64,000 nucleotides of DNA from Dermatemys mawii (GCA_007922305.1 ML677351.1:10671009-10735008), one strand, 5' to 3'. Shown: positions 32,870-45,900, counted from the stretch's first letter. Notes: generated by a model from the sequence alone, not told the origin. Numbers and translations: made by a program.

Positions 32870-33160
32870 GGGTATTCATAGGTCATAGATGTGTAACTAT
32901 CCCTGTGTTACCAATTTGAGAAACTGAGACATAGATTGATGACGTGACCTACCTAAGGTCGCACAACAGGTCTGTGTCAAGGCCAGGAACAAAAATACTA
33001 TCTCCTGACTAGAACCGGTTGGAAAATGGAAGAATTTTTGACACACTTTTTTGAAAAATGTGCCCCTCAACTAAATAAAAAAATTGAATAGTCTGAACAT
33101 CTGTACTTCTGACTCACAGTCTAGTACCTTATCCACTAAGCCATATAGCCAGTGTTTCTT
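32870..33160 (-). mobile_element. MIR-type SINE (minus strand), interrupted
   Basis: Antisense MIR: TTTGAGAAACTGAGACATAG, GACGTGACCTACCTAAGGTC, GCACAACAGG, then TATCTCCTGACT. After a 96-bp insertion it resumes with TTCTGACTCACAGTCTAGT and CTTATCCACTAAGCCAT. Removing the insert gives an uninterrupted MIR. Confidence 0.7.
33011..33106. mobile_element. 96-bp insertion with 8-bp target duplication inside MIR
   Basis: Flanked by TCCTGACT (33,003-33,010) and TTCTGACT (33,107-33,114), seven of eight identical. The left part (ACCGGTTGGAAAATGG, TTTTTGACACAC) resembles the AT-rich family at 38,590 and 49,030. The 8-bp duplication points to a hAT-type transposase. Confidence 0.55.
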
Positions 33161-35375
33161 CACATAGGCTGAAGGAAGTTCTGAGGCAAACAGATGCAAT
33201 CTCCACTAACTTCAGTAAAGATACACCTACTCACATGAGTTTTAGTTTTGGATTATATTTTAAAGCCAACATCCAGAACTGTGGACGCCTTAATGTATCA
33301 ACCGCCACACACACACACATACACACACACAAAAAAAATCCTTACCAGACAGTTTTTACCCCCCTTAAAATCCCAGCTTCTTTCAAATCTTTTTTGCTGA
33401 TGGCACATTTTGACAGGTAACATCAAGTTTCATGACTCATGTCACACTACTGCAATCTGGTAATTTTCTCATTTCAAAAATATCACTTTTTAAAGGGTCA
33501 CTGGTGACTAAAAATCCTGCTGAGGTATTTGCTAAGGAAGACCAGACTTACTAATAGTGGTACAGCTTTCATCCCATAGAGATTGCATGGAGGTGAGAGA
33601 GACATCAATTTTCCCACAGCGTGCTGTTTGAGATATAAAAAATATTTGTAAATACATGTGGGAAGAGGCCACAATAAAGCTTAAATTACTGTGTGAGGAA
33701 TCAAATAAGAGATATTTTTTTTAAGATGGCATGGATGAAGAAGAAATAAGCACTGTGTGAAGTTTAAAGCTGAATAACCAAGTATTTTGTTTATAAAAAA
33801 CAATTTGCATTTTTTTGTGGCAATTCATATTAGCATTGAAAGGCCGAAGTACCAAAGAAGTTGAAAGACAGCCAGCCCCTCTGTGCACCTGTTCTTAAAC
33901 TAGATGAAGTCTACAATTAATGTTTTACATTTATGAGGCACCTTTCATCCTAAGTGCTCCAAACATGTTGCGGTACCAATGATCACAGGCACCTCTAGGG
34001 TGAATGTTAGGAGTCAGGAAGCAAACAAGATGCTGTACAACAGTGGATGGAGGAGAAATGTAGGTCAGGATGAAACACCAACCTCTGTTCTTCCTTTGAG
34101 TGCTATGTCTTCAGTGTACATACAGAACAACTATTAAAATAGGGTCAATGCACAGCAGACAGCATAAAAAAGAAGGGCGGGGAAATTAAAACAATGCTAT
34201 AAAAGTTGATCTTTTTACTCCCCCGATTCTGGAATCGGTCTGTGGAGGGTCAGTCCCTGGGCATAAGTTAGCCTACTGCTAACAATCTCAAGGGGACAAA
34301 ATTGGAGCCAGAGATCAGTGCAGTATATGACCATTACAGTCGAACCTCATTTTCTGCACGCCCATCTTCTTTTCTAGGAGCAGCAGATTCTAGACTAGTG
34401 ATCATTTTCATATTTATGACAAGAACACAAAGTGACAGCCCAACTGTCTGGCGCTTGGTACTGAGCCTTTGGTACTTATGGTCTCCTTTGAAATAATCAC
34501 ACTAAGTAAATTGTATTTGCACAGATACTTTTTTTAAAAAAGCTTCTGTTAAGTTAGCATCTGTTGTTTCTTCTCTGTTTAACAAATAGTCTGATTACGT
34601 GCTTTCTGGTCCTGCTTTGACTTTGTCATCATGCCCTCATTATCATATTCAATTAATTAGTGTAGAACAATAATATTCTAGCATGCACACCTCACCAAGA
34701 TTCATTATTGACTTCAAATAAATAGGGCAGATTTAGGTGCTAGAGGAATAGAACAAAGTACTGCATAGCCCTTTAAAAAGGATAACATACTAAAATTATA
34801 CTACTTTTAAAAAAGTGCAACTGGCAGGCAAGGACAAAGGAAGAGAAAAATTAAAAGAAAGGCAAAACCTGAGAAAAGTGCAGTCATACGGTAGGAGAGC
34901 ATTCATTTATGTTTCACTTTGACCTGATTATCTTTATTAATACCAACACAAGCAGGAATAGAACATGAGTATATATTTAAGAGCCATGCCACTTCAGTAT
35001 CTCAAAGCAACCACTTTTTTAAAAAAAAAATAAAAAAATCTGGATTCATTGGCTTTGTATTGGAAATTCAGCAAATCATTTCAATCCAGCATATTATTAG
35101 TAGGTAAAAACATTTATATAAGTTACTCATTTGGCTAATGCTGTTGTTCATATAGTCAAAAGGCCTAGAGAATCCTATCAAAATCTGAACAGGAAGCAAA
35201 ATTTTAGAGAGACTGCACATGTGCTCATGTACTTTAACTCAACTCAAAGGCACAAAAATTGTAGACATGTGATCTTGGAAAGCATCTCCTTCCTGCCTCC
35301 TCAAACTTCTGGGATCAGGTAGCCTCAGACTTTTTGTATTTTAGACCCATTGATGCTCACTTTAGTTTTTATAAC
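33161..35375. other. Non-coding stretch, nothing firmly recognised
   Basis: ACAGTCGAACCTCATTTTC at about 34,336 resembles a pogo/Tigger end but has no partner. An A-rich run occurs at 35,012-35,038. No coding similarity. Confidence 0.3.
33305..33338. repeat. (CA)n microsatellite with A tract
   Basis: About 12 CA units with one CATA interruption, followed by eight or more A. Confidence 0.9.
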
Positions 35376-35489
35376 TGTGGTGGCATGGGGACCCCTGCAT
35401 GTTGAGCATGGCCACCTCTCTTGGCCCAGTCCGTGGTTCGTACATGCCATCACAGAACCATCGGGACACCCTGTTGGATAAGGCAATTT

Positions 35490-35875
35490 CAATTAGGAGG
35501 ACTCAAGGCTCCTGGCTGAGGCAAACAATTGCAGGTGGGCTTTGACCCTCTGGGCAGGGTAAAGCCAACTAATAGGCAGCAGCCCCTGTGGCGCGGCAGA
35601 ACCAATGCTGAATCTTTAGTCTCTTAAGCCTCCCAGCTATGGCAGACAATAGCAGTTAGAAGGCTCTGACCCTCTAGGCCAGGCAGAGCAGGTAGTTAGT
35701 CTATAGCTCCTTGGTGGTGCAAAACAGAGCAAACAGTCTTCGGCCCTTGAGTCTCCTGGTTGGGGCAGACAAAAGCAGTACCTGGGCTCCGACCCTTTAG
35801 ACAGGGTGGAAAAAAACAGTCAGACTACAGCCCCGGGGTAGGGCAGGGCAAACAATCAGTCTGAGTATAGCCCCC
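35490..35875. repeat. Tandem repeat of about 123 bp, roughly three copies
   Basis: The landmark (T/C)GACCCT(C/T)T recurs at 35,543, 35,667 and 35,790. Each is followed by GG-CAGGG/GCAG, a CAGC/TAGC-CC block and CTCTTAAGCCTCC-like or CTTGAGTCTCCTGG sequence, then GGCAGACAA-AGCAG. Copies are diverged. Confidence 0.7.
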
Positions 35876-35975
35876 AATAGCCACACCTACTGGCAAGTGT
35901 GGGGGGTTAGGAGAACCCATGCCCATCCTACTCCACAGGGTTCCGACCCAGGATCCTATGAAGCCAGGAAATTCC

Positions 35976-35984
35976 TATATAAGG
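35976..35984 (+). promoter_or_regulatory. TATA box of the LTR-like element
   Basis: TATATAAGG directly downstream of the tandem repeats. Confidence 0.45.
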
Positions 35985-36301
35985 GTTCATGCACTGGCTT
36001 CTAATACTGTCCCTGGGTCACTTCCAACCACAAGTCTCATCTCAGGCATCTCCTCAGTTGGTAGTGGTTCAGCGTCCCCATCAGTCTCTGCAGCATAGTT
36101 CAGGTCTGTGGAGAGTTGCAGGAGCCTGCAACCCACATCCTTCCTCCTCATCAGCCAGCCCAGGAAGAGCTGGGCTGCATCCTTTTATCTGTCCCTTCCA
36201 CCTGGAGCATGCACCAAAGGGGTGAGGGAATGTGGTCTCCTGAACCATATTGATTGCACAGGCCCAGCTGGCCCAGTGTAGGGCTGGTACACCCCATCAC
36301 A

Positions 36302-38589
36302 CGTGGGTTACTCTAATATTGGTTATGTCCCCAGTGGGTTTTTAAATAAATAAATGAAATAAAGTTTTCCATGCTTGCCTCCTCCTAAACACTGTTTAAA
36401 TTAAAGGAAAACATATAGAATGTTGTTTCCACTTAACACTTCTAAATCCTTTTACCCAAAGATAACAAAGATAACCACCACAAGATTATCAGTACAGTGT
36501 CCCATTGCTTGATTTCAGGCATGATCAGTTTTATATATTTATAACACAGAGAAACAAATACTGCTGTTCCCAAAAGAGCAACACATTTACCTAAGATATA
36601 GAATGATGGCAAGGAAGTATTGTTCCCCACCCTCAATTCTTGGCTGGAATAACAATATGAAATTGCCAAAGATACAAATATAGCCCATCATATTGATCTA
36701 ATTTGAGCTGTTTCTATGAACAGGTTATAGATATTCCCTAAGGTCCCCTCTTCTAAAGCCCTTTCTGACTTTCTTCCCCCTTAGAACATATTTTAATGCC
36801 ACCAGAACTATCAATACATAAAGCTTTGGCCTCCATTAAAATATGCAGTGTCTGTGGCGCACTGTACTCCAAATAGTTTCAGTCTTAGAAGCAGAAAGAC
36901 TCCATTTACCTGTATCAGACATGAAGAAAAATACAGACATAAAACTGCCCCATTGGTCTTTTTTGGTTGTTAATGCTGAAATACAGTGCAGTGGGGAATC
37001 CCAGCATCATGCCAGCATGTGATGTGTTGGGCTTTGCTGCTATTATTCTATCATTGCTGAGCTGGGTTGCTGTTAAAAGGGGCCTTAATTCAAAGAGGAG
37101 TCAATGAGATCTGAGACCTCTGAGACACACTGCAGCCCATTCTAAGGCAAAGAATGGTAAGGAGAGAAGACCCAGTCTGCCGAAACAGGAGAAGTTGTGG
37201 GCCGCCTCTGCCAACTCAACTAGGATTATGGACACAGCGTGTAGCATAGCGTGGGTGGAAAGCCAAAGTGTTCCCATGCAGGGCAATGTCTAGGGCCCCA
37301 AGTTATCTGAATCCGGTCCTGAATCTGAGGCTTCTGTCCTACCCACAGTTATCAGAGTTGGAAGGATAATCACACTGAAAGTCAGAAACTTACTCTTGTG
37401 GCTTACTCACATGGGTGCCCTAGAACCTCTGGAGTTGCTGGAGTAGGATTTACACCCAGGTTTCTTACGGCTCTTTCTGTTTTCCCAGATGAAAAATATA
37501 TTCTCTGTGGGTTTTTTTAAAAAAATAAAATACAGTGCATGTTCTAGATTTGCTTTTTGGTTAATTAACACTCAAAAAAAGAAGTTTTCCCTTGCCTCCC
37601 TAAATTGATTTATCAAACCTAATCCAACCCATGTGCATTTAAATGACCATTGCTAGTCATTGGTACATCAAGTTTTCAGTTTCAAATCTGAGGTATATGT
37701 GCAGCCTTTCTACCATATAATTTAAAATGCATATTTTCAATGACAAGTATGCAAGGCTTGTACATGAACCTAGACCTGTGTATGAAATTTGGGTCATTTC
37801 ACATTACTTTAAATGTCAAGGTAACAGAAGTAGGAGGCTAAAGTGAATTGTTCACTAGGCACTAATTGCTATAATGAAGTAACCCAAACATCACATTGTT
37901 TAATACTGTCATATCACAGCTTTTATAAGAGAGGTCTAAGTTTTCTTTAACTTAAAATGTTTTAGAGTTGCTCTGAATTTTCTGGTGCAAAAATCATATT
38001 TTTGTTCTTCATTTCTAAAACAAGTCAGAGAACTGTTAGTGCTGAACATATGTTAATATCTGGCTAAGAATCACTTCAGCAAAATATAATTTTTAGCAGC
38101 AAAAAGGCTTCTGAATACTATATTTGACAGGATGTGTTAGTTTATCTTTTTTTAAAAAAAAACACCATTTCCCAAATTTAGCCACATTTATCTATGTAAC
38201 CAATTCAACAAAAGTTTAAATGCTCAGCAACTGCACTAGGTACAAATACAAGAACAAACACTTACAGATGGGAGTAGCTTCAAATATTCGAGTAGACCTG
38301 TTAGAGTTAATTGGACTACTCATATGAGTAAAGTTAGATCCCTGTTAAACTGTTTGCAGGAACTGGAGTTCAATTTATGTATTTGGTATGTTGTTTTAAT
38401 CAAAAACACTACTAATGACTTAAGTAGATTTTGATTTTTGTATAGTTTTCAAAACATGTTATTCTTAGAAGATGAAGGTTGAAACCTATTCTATACTTTC
38501 TGTGGTTATCTTCCTGATCAGTTATGAATCAAAGGAATAACCAGGCTGTGGGAAGGAACATACGCAGTTAAAATAATAGTGAAGTGTCA
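36302..38589. other. Non-coding stretch, nothing recognised
   Basis: 38,275-38,345 contains a diverged copy of the dispersed motif (TTAATTGGACTACTCATATGAGTAAAGTT region). Otherwise AT-rich and unassigned. Confidence 0.3.
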
Positions 38590-38960
38590 AAAATTTTCCA
38601 TTGAAACACTTTTTGAAAAAAATCTATTTTTTGTGGAAAACATTTCACATAAAATTTTTATTTTTTAATTAAAAATGGATATTTCAGCTACTAAAACTAC
38701 ATTGACTGCGAGGCACTATGGCCATAGGACTTGCATGTGCATTGTAGTGGTACAACCAGAGGGGAGACCACAATGCATCATGGGAGATGTAATGCAGTCA
38801 GACCCAGCCCACAGAAGAGAAAGGAAACTTGAGGCATCTGAATTGCAATTCTTATGCACCATAGCAGTTCAGGCTAACACAGATTGTCAAACTGATCTAA
38901 AGTAAAACAAACTGTAATTTTTAAGTTCAGGTCAACCCAACCTAAAATTATTTTTTTTCC
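38590..38960 (+). repeat. AT-rich interspersed repeat, copy 1
   Basis: The core GAGGGGAGACCACAATGCATCATGGGAGATGT, then CAACACAG-like and AACACAGATTGTCAAACTGA, aligns with 49,255-49,440. The AT-rich flanks (TTTTCCATTGAAACACTTTT) resemble the ends of that copy. It is non-coding. Confidence 0.6.
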
Positions 38961-39782
38961 CTGATGGAATATGCGCACTCACACATAATTAGGGGAAAAA
39001 AGGGTTTCATCCACAAAATTGGGATAAATTTTAGTATTAGACTACTCTTTTCATTGTAATAAAATTCGGGAAACAGAAGTTAATAAATACATTCATACGT
39101 TGAAGTGAGAGAATCTAGCATGAAAATTCAGAGATTTGGATTAATTGATATAACTTGGCACAACAGGGATTCACTGCCACACCAATTTCTTATCTGACAG
39201 GCCCTAGCATCACTTTGGAACAAGGAGACACACTTAACCTAGAGTAGTAGTAATGGTTCAGAATATGTTGATAGCTCCATTAAGCCATTATCAGTTCAGT
39301 CAGATTGCTAAGCATGGGGTCCCATACCAATTGTCAGTGGCTTAATGGAACCCCCAAAATATTCTGAACCCTTAGACTTATTCTGGGACAAGAGGGCACA
39401 CCTAAAGTGATGTCACGGTGTGGCAAGGCTTACAAACAGAAACAACTCAATGGCAGTTCAAACAGCTAGGCTATTACACTGTTACTGATAAAACAGCTTC
39501 TGGGAAATATTAATCCCAAGAAAGATGTCATAACACTGGCCAATCAGCATCTCTAACTGTACAAACATCATGCCATGGTGTTCTAAGGCAGCACACCAGA
39601 GAACAATGATGATAGTATGCCTCTCTTGCAACAGGTTTAACATAGGTAACATGTTCAAACCTTTCTGAATCCATTTGAGCCACTGTTGAATATGTGTTTA
39701 ACATGATTAATCTAGGAAAGCTTTTTCATATTAAAAATGCATTGTTACATGGGAGTGCATTAGAAGTTAGAGAACAGACTTT
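38961..39782. other. Non-coding stretch, nothing recognised
   Basis: 39,255-39,385 contains a loose inverted pair (CAGAATATGTTGATAGCTCCATTAAGCC / GGCTTAATGGAACCCCCAAAATATTCTG). Otherwise unassigned. Confidence 0.35.
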
Positions 39783-40052
39783 TGGGGATGTCTACACTAT
39801 GATAAAACAGAACGGTGGCATCAAGTCTCAAAATCCAGGGCTTCTGACTTGGCCTCACAGGGCTGGGCTGCAAGCCTAGAAATTTCAGTGTAGACATTCG
39901 GGCTAGGCTGGAGGGCAGGCTTGAGACAGGGTCTCAGAGCTCAGGCTCCATCCCAAACCCAAATGTCTACACTGCAGTTTTATAGCCTTGAAAGCCCAAG
40001 TGAGCTGAATAGCACCAGGCACAGTTGTTTTATTGCAATGTAGACATACCCT
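39783..40052. mobile_element. Fold-back MITE with GTCTACA termini
   Basis: Left GGGGATGTCTACACTATGAT with AAAACA, right TTTTATTGCAATGTAGACAT with ACCC. The centre (39,885-39,985) repeats the theme in inverted form: CAGTGTAGACATTCGGG / CCCAAATGTCTACACTG. The whole 270 bp is thus a nested imperfect palindrome. It is non-coding. Confidence 0.7.
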
Positions 40053-40356
40053 CGGTGTCTGGATCCTGGATTCTATTCCTACCTGACACTGACACTCTGT
40101 AACCATATGCTGATCAGTTAACCTGACTGTTCCTAAGTTTCTTAAGCAATAATAAGAAACTTAGGAACTTAAGCAATCCTGCCTCTCAGGAAAAGGTAAG
40201 TCAATTAATGAGCAAATTTCCTTTTGATTACAAAAATTTTATTCATTTCTTTCCCCTCAAAAAACAGCAAAATTTAAAATGAACAATTTTCCTTCTTAAA
40301 ATAAACAAGAATGACAATATCATGACCCAGTCCTTCATTATCAATATTTTAACTGG

Positions 40357-40566
40357 CAGGGCGAGGTCTAACTTTTTTGCTGCCCCATGCAAAAAAAAGG
40401 GCAGTCAGAGGAGCGTTGCTGGAGGGGGAGAAAAGGAGGGGGGACAGCACGACAGCGCGGCCGGAGGAGCACCGCCGGAGCAAAAAAAGATTGGCCGGAA
40501 TGCCATCCCTTACAAAGCACCACCCCAGGCACGTGCTTCCGACGCTGATGCCTGGAGCCGGCCCTG
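40357..40566. mobile_element. Non-autonomous hAT element with perfect target duplication
   Basis: The octamer TTAACTGG flanks both sides exactly (40,349-40,356 and 40,567-40,574). Ends CAGGGCGAGGTC and, inverted, CAGGGCCGGCTC are similar. The 210-bp GC-rich body contains no transposase. The intact duplication suggests a comparatively recent insertion. Confidence 0.8.
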
Positions 40567-40574
40567 TTAACTGG

Positions 40575-42754
40575 AAGAGTCTATGCTGCTTGTCAAGACT
40601 GTCTAAATAAAGTTCCCCTATCCTCACTACCTTACAGCTTTTGATTCACATAACTTTTCTATCTTGCATAGCGGCATATTGATGACCAGTATTTCTTTTA
40701 GGTGTCAAAAACAAGCATAGAAAATCTGTTCGAACAAACTCCTGACACATTGCAATTTTGATTATACTCAAAGGTGAGAACAGACACTGAAACGAGCAGA
40801 AAGCAACCAAATAATTTCAAAGTTGTTTGCAAACTAATACATGTGCTTCAGAATTCATTATTATTTCAATCAAAAAAGCAATTTTCTGATGCAAAGCTCT
40901 AAAAACACAAGAGAAATATCTATCTATATTATTAGAACAAACTTAAAAGACATATTTCAAATATATTCAAGGAGAAAGTAAATTAAAATATAGTATAAAA
41001 TTTGATTGAAGCAATCAATGTAGCTTCCTGTCAAATGATAAACCTGACCAAGACAGACAAGAAAATAGATTCACAAAATATTGTTCTATTATCTGGAACA
41101 TTAAGGGGCACATACTGTGAATATTTAATTGTGAATCTAAAATATTAAGGAACTGCTCGAGAAAAATTAATGTCTATCAGATCTTTCCGTCTTCAAGGAT
41201 CCATGAATTCAAACACACACACTAATCTGGCATTAAATACGAAAACAAAAAATCAGTTTGAAAGAGCTGAAGAAAATGTTTGGAAAACTGTTTCGCTTAG
41301 TGCAATATGATCCAATTAATGCACTAATAACTTAATAACTAAGAACTAATAATACCAATATCAAACACAGCAGAAAACTATCTTTCAAACGGCTGTTTTC
41401 AGCAGACTATTAACAACATAACATTCAGCTGAAATGTAACAGACCAGATGCTGCTGTTTGAATATTGCAAATAAAATAGATAGCTTTGCTATTATAAAGG
41501 TAGCACAAATTTAATCTATATGCAACTTACTGCCCCCAGGAGGCTCACAAATGAAAGCACTAGTTCTCAGTGGGTCCTTCAATTAATTATTATTATTTAA
41601 ATTATTATTGAAAAAGTCTTTCAAATTCAGAGGGCTGCAAATGCCTAGGCCTGTAAACTTAGAAGCTGTATTTAAATTCCAAGTGCTAGTGTTCAGTATG
41701 AAATGGTTACTACTGTTCTCAAATGTATAGATCTTCCCACTGTGGATAAAATCCTACTGCTGCTGAAATCAACAGGGGAAAAAAATCTCCCATTGATATC
41801 CATGGAGCCAGTATTTTGTCTCTTAAGTCACACTGGTTTCACCAGTGGAACTAGGAACAGCACTAAGTCAAAAAGCGCAGTTTTCTGCCCTCATTAGGAC
41901 AATCTGCCTTGTGATTGGACTTGATAAATCTTGTTTTGGAATTTCTCATGCAATTCCTCCTGTTTACAGTAAAAAGTCCTGTTGTAATAATTGTGTCTGT
42001 AAGTTTACCCTAATTGTGAGCCTAACTATGAAAAGCAAGTGAAAGTTGTAAAATGTCACAATAACCTATAACAACAAATATTGATGGGAATTGGTCTAAA
42101 GGAAAGCAGAAAGACTGAATTAGTACAAACAAAAAGGTCTCCGATGCAACTCAGGGACTGTATGAAGATCATGAAAATAAAAGAAGTGTGGGAGCGGAAA
42201 TCAATGAACCAAAATTGGTTCATCAGAAATCAAATGAACAGAATAATGAGAGGATGTGCTCCTCTTCTCCTTCCTCCCCTTTTAGGTGATTAAAAGAAAA
42301 GACTTTGAGGGAAAATTAGGAGAGAAGTGAATGAAACAATTTCTGACTGCAAGAAGGGGAAGGATTGAGCTTCACCATCATGGCTGCCATGCTCACCTTC
42401 TCCTGGGACTCCAGGATGGACTGAAACAGCATTGAGCTTTTGTTTGTCCTGATCCTGAGAAGAACCCTGCCCTCAGTCGTCTCTCAGGACAGAGTATTTC
42501 TCTCCCTCAGGGCAGAGAGGGAGACCCAGTTGAAACTGCCACTTTCACCTGTTTGGCAATAAGCCCAACCACCACCTGGTATGTCAGGGGCAGACACACA
42601 TGTACATCCTTTTCCTTCCTCACCTTATCACTTTTCTTTCCTGTCCTGCTTATTTTTCCTCCTATATATATTGCAACATTGCTGTAAGCCAGAGAGGCAA
42701 ATAAAGGAAATGTTCTAAATGGCTGAACACTGGTGTAAAATTGCCAGATTTCAC
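40575..42754. other. Non-coding stretch, nothing recognised
   Basis: A motif copy CCCATTGATATCCATGGAGCC is at about 41,790. No gene or RNA seen. Confidence 0.3.
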
Positions 42755-42992
42755 AGGGTACATCTGCACAGCAAGAAGGATCCTGCAGCAGTGAGTCTCA
42801 GAGGCCAGGTCTGGGCTGGAGCTAGAGATTGCGCCTGTGCTCTAAAGCCTGAGGATGGGTTTAGACCCCAAGCTCCAGTCTAAACTGCAACACTTTACAC
42901 TGCTGTTTTTAGCGCCATGGCATGAACCTAGCAAGCCTAGCAAGCTGTGAGACTTGTTGCCTTGGGTTTTAAAACACAGTGTAGTTGTACCC
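42755..42992. mobile_element. Fold-back MITE related to the one at 39,783
   Basis: Ends GGGTACATCTGCACAG and CAGTGTAGTTGTACCC are inverted copies flanked by ACA on each side. The interior has GTTTAGACC / GTCTAAACTG in the middle and the same GAGCC/TGGGCT-rich character. It is non-coding. Confidence 0.65.
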
Positions 42993-45900
42993 ACATTGCC
43001 TAATTAAATCATGTGCCATGCCTGTTTTTCTCTAGCAAGGAGGCTACAAGGGAGAGTCAACACAGAAACAGAAGCTGCATTTTCTTACTTTGCTGTTCTT
43101 TTCTTTCCCATTTTGAGTGAGTGAGTGCGTCTGTCTTCTACAAAATACGTCTGTATTTCAACAACAACAGCAGAAACTCCAGCCCATTTCAACAGCTTTG
43201 GTCTGTTTTTTTCCAGAAAGAAAAGTTTTTACCATCTTTAATATCTTCAAAATGACTGTCAAACAAGGGGTTTTCCATATAAAAACACTTTACAGCTAAA
43301 GCATAGGAGAAAAAAGTATGTTACTGAAATGAAAGTCTTACTTCATATTTACCTATTTACCAGATCCTTAAACTCATGTTCCTTCTTCCTATATCTTTAT
43401 TGAAATATTGAAAAGATTGTTAATGGTGTGTTTGCCATGGTATTAGGCAGGCTGAGGTCTCTGTATACCAATCCCCAAATATTTTAATATTGTTCAGTGT
43501 GGGACAGTCCTAGGGAAATGTTAACACCTTTAACTCATCCAGCCCATATACAACTGTGGTCCTTTGAAAATGATTTTCTTTCCTATGGAATTGATTTTGG
43601 TTATATGTAAGGAACTTCCTCTATTACTGCTAGTGCTGCAGATACTACAAAGCACATATCTGAGTGTGATCTAATAAGTAAGGAACTCTGGCCACAGAAT
43701 GAATATACTTTTCAGTTGAAGGTTGAACAAGTACTAGCCAAACATATTAAGGCACAAAAAAATTCACAGATCTGCACTTTTATATTTGCGTGAACCCAAG
43801 GCTCAGATAGCTGGCAGGCAGGGAAACCTGAATTAACAAATATACTTACTACTTATCAGTGTGGCAGTTTGTAAAAGGCAAACAAAAGTAAATCAGATCC
43901 TCTCTCCATTCTTTTTCACTATCTAGAAAAAAAAAGAGTGATTTTGTAGTGTTACCAACTTTCACAATTTTTGATATATTTGTATTTTTCTTATATCTGT
44001 CCTTGAATGGTTTTTTTTCCAATTTTTCATGATTTTTTTTACACCTGGGGAATGGCAACATTGAAGAAAAGCATTTTAAAATGTGTAATATTGGAAGATC
44101 ATCATTGGTTGTTTGCCTTAGGAACCAGAATTGTGGAGCTCAACTAAACAAAGGTCCTGACCACACTAAAACTTTTAACCAAGCTTGTTACCAGTTCATG
44201 TCATTGCTGGCTCTAAACATGGTTTGCATCCACATATAAGATATTAAATGATAAACTGGCTCTTAACAGTGTTTTGCCTTTGCAAAAGACAAGTGTCAGT
44301 CATCTTTCTGTTACCAGTTTGCAATACTGTTACATATGTGTGAGAGAAGGCTCTGAAAACTTTTCATCTACATCCTGCTGGTTTTAAATTGTGTGCATTA
44401 ACCTGAAATAAAAGTGAGTGGCGTAGGAGTTTATTAAGAATATTTCTGCAGTTCTAATGGAAATCCACATGCACTAGGCACCTTTTAAGGTAGTTCAATC
44501 TTCATAAACCATTTATTCAACCCAGATAGTGCCACAGCAACTCTGGTTAATCCATACATTAAACTGACAGAGCAAACAGTATAAAATGTATTTATGGGTA
44601 TGTCCATAAGGCTTTTGACCTTTCTTCTGCTAGACATACCTGTTTGTTGCATGGCTAGCATACTCAGTGAAATATTGAACTTGGATTTTTCTCTCCCTAA
44701 AAATCTGCACACTGTTTCTAGCATCCTACATTTTCAGCTTTATAATTCTCTTCTAGTCATGAGCAAGGTATTTATAGTTTACTAAACCTGATGGATTTTT
44801 CTGACTCTTCAGATGGGCTTAGATCTTTCAGCTTTATTATTACTGCCATGGCTACTGACAGACATCTTCAGCACTCTGAAAAATGGTTTGCATTGAAAAG
44901 TGGCAGTACAAACTCCATTTAATGTGATAATTTGCATTAGGAATCAGTAATAACCAAATGCTTGTCATCTACTATCCCTGTAAATATATGCGGAAGTATA
45001 GATTCGTTATACTGCATCTACTAGCATCAAACCTCTTCCACCTTTTGAAGTTAGTTGAAGAATATACTCAAATTATAAATTGCCATTTTATACTGTATTT
45101 TCAAAAATATGACACCCATCCTATAGAATCAGTATCAGATTTTTTTCATATGCCATTTATCTATTCATTTACTTTCAGCAGAAATTAACTCCAGTGAAAG
45201 TATCAGAATCATTATTATTTTATTTTTACCCCAGGCTCAGAAAATATGAGTATATTGATTATACAATCTCAAGCTTGAATGTTGAGAGATTTATTAAAGG
45301 GATACATAAAAATAATATTGGAAGTGTTACTAAAACAAAGACAATCCAGAGATGAACTACTGAAGTGCTAGGAACAAAGAAGTGACAGAATTGGGTTAGA
45401 AACCCACTGTGTGCTACAGTAAGAGATATCACTGATCTTTCAGCTAACATTGAGTGTTCACATTTAAATATGGTATGTCATAATGCATACCAACAGAGGC
45501 AACAAGAACAAGAAGAAAAGTACCTTGGCCTTACACGTTTTTCTTTGCACATTAAATAGAACAGATATATGGATTAGGGAACTTTAATGAGAATCAAAGT
45601 TTCTAACTTGATTGTTCAAGTGCTTTAAAAACTGTTGAAGTATCTAGTTCTAAATCACATAGATATTATTCTGTTAGCTGATACGAATACAAGTGGAAAA
45701 TGTAATTTTTTTGGTGGCTGCTTTCATCATGTTCTGCTGTATCGAAACTGTGAGAGTGTGTCTTTTCTAGACATGTTTACAGTATCTTCAGAACATGAAA
45801 ATAATCTTAAGCAGCAGAAAGATATGTCTGCTGTGTAGACTGGCTATATTTAACTCTTCAGTAACAACAGTAGTAAGTTATTCAGAATTACACTTCATAT

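Larger units (their letters stand above)
35376..36301 (+). mobile_element. Solo LTR-like element with tandem repeats in U3
   Basis: Starts TGTGGTGG and ends CCATCACA, inverted at seven of eight bases with TG...CA termini. TATATAAGG lies at 35,976-35,984, about 600 bases in. A 123-124 bp tandem repeat lies upstream of the TATA box, where LTRs carry enhancers. The region is GC-rich relative to its surroundings. No target duplication or internal genes were found. The class (retroviral or other) is undetermined. Confidence 0.5.

Noticed and set aside
34336..34380. Possible pogo/Tigger terminal sequence (ACAGTCGAACCTC)
   Set aside because: No matching inverted end or TA duplication was found nearby.
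35490..35875. CRISPR-like spaced repeats
   Set aside because: Units are diverged 123-bp tandem copies without spacers, in a eukaryotic LTR context.
40410..40560. Small GC-rich open frames on both strands
   Set aside because: They lie inside a non-autonomous hAT element with exact target duplications.
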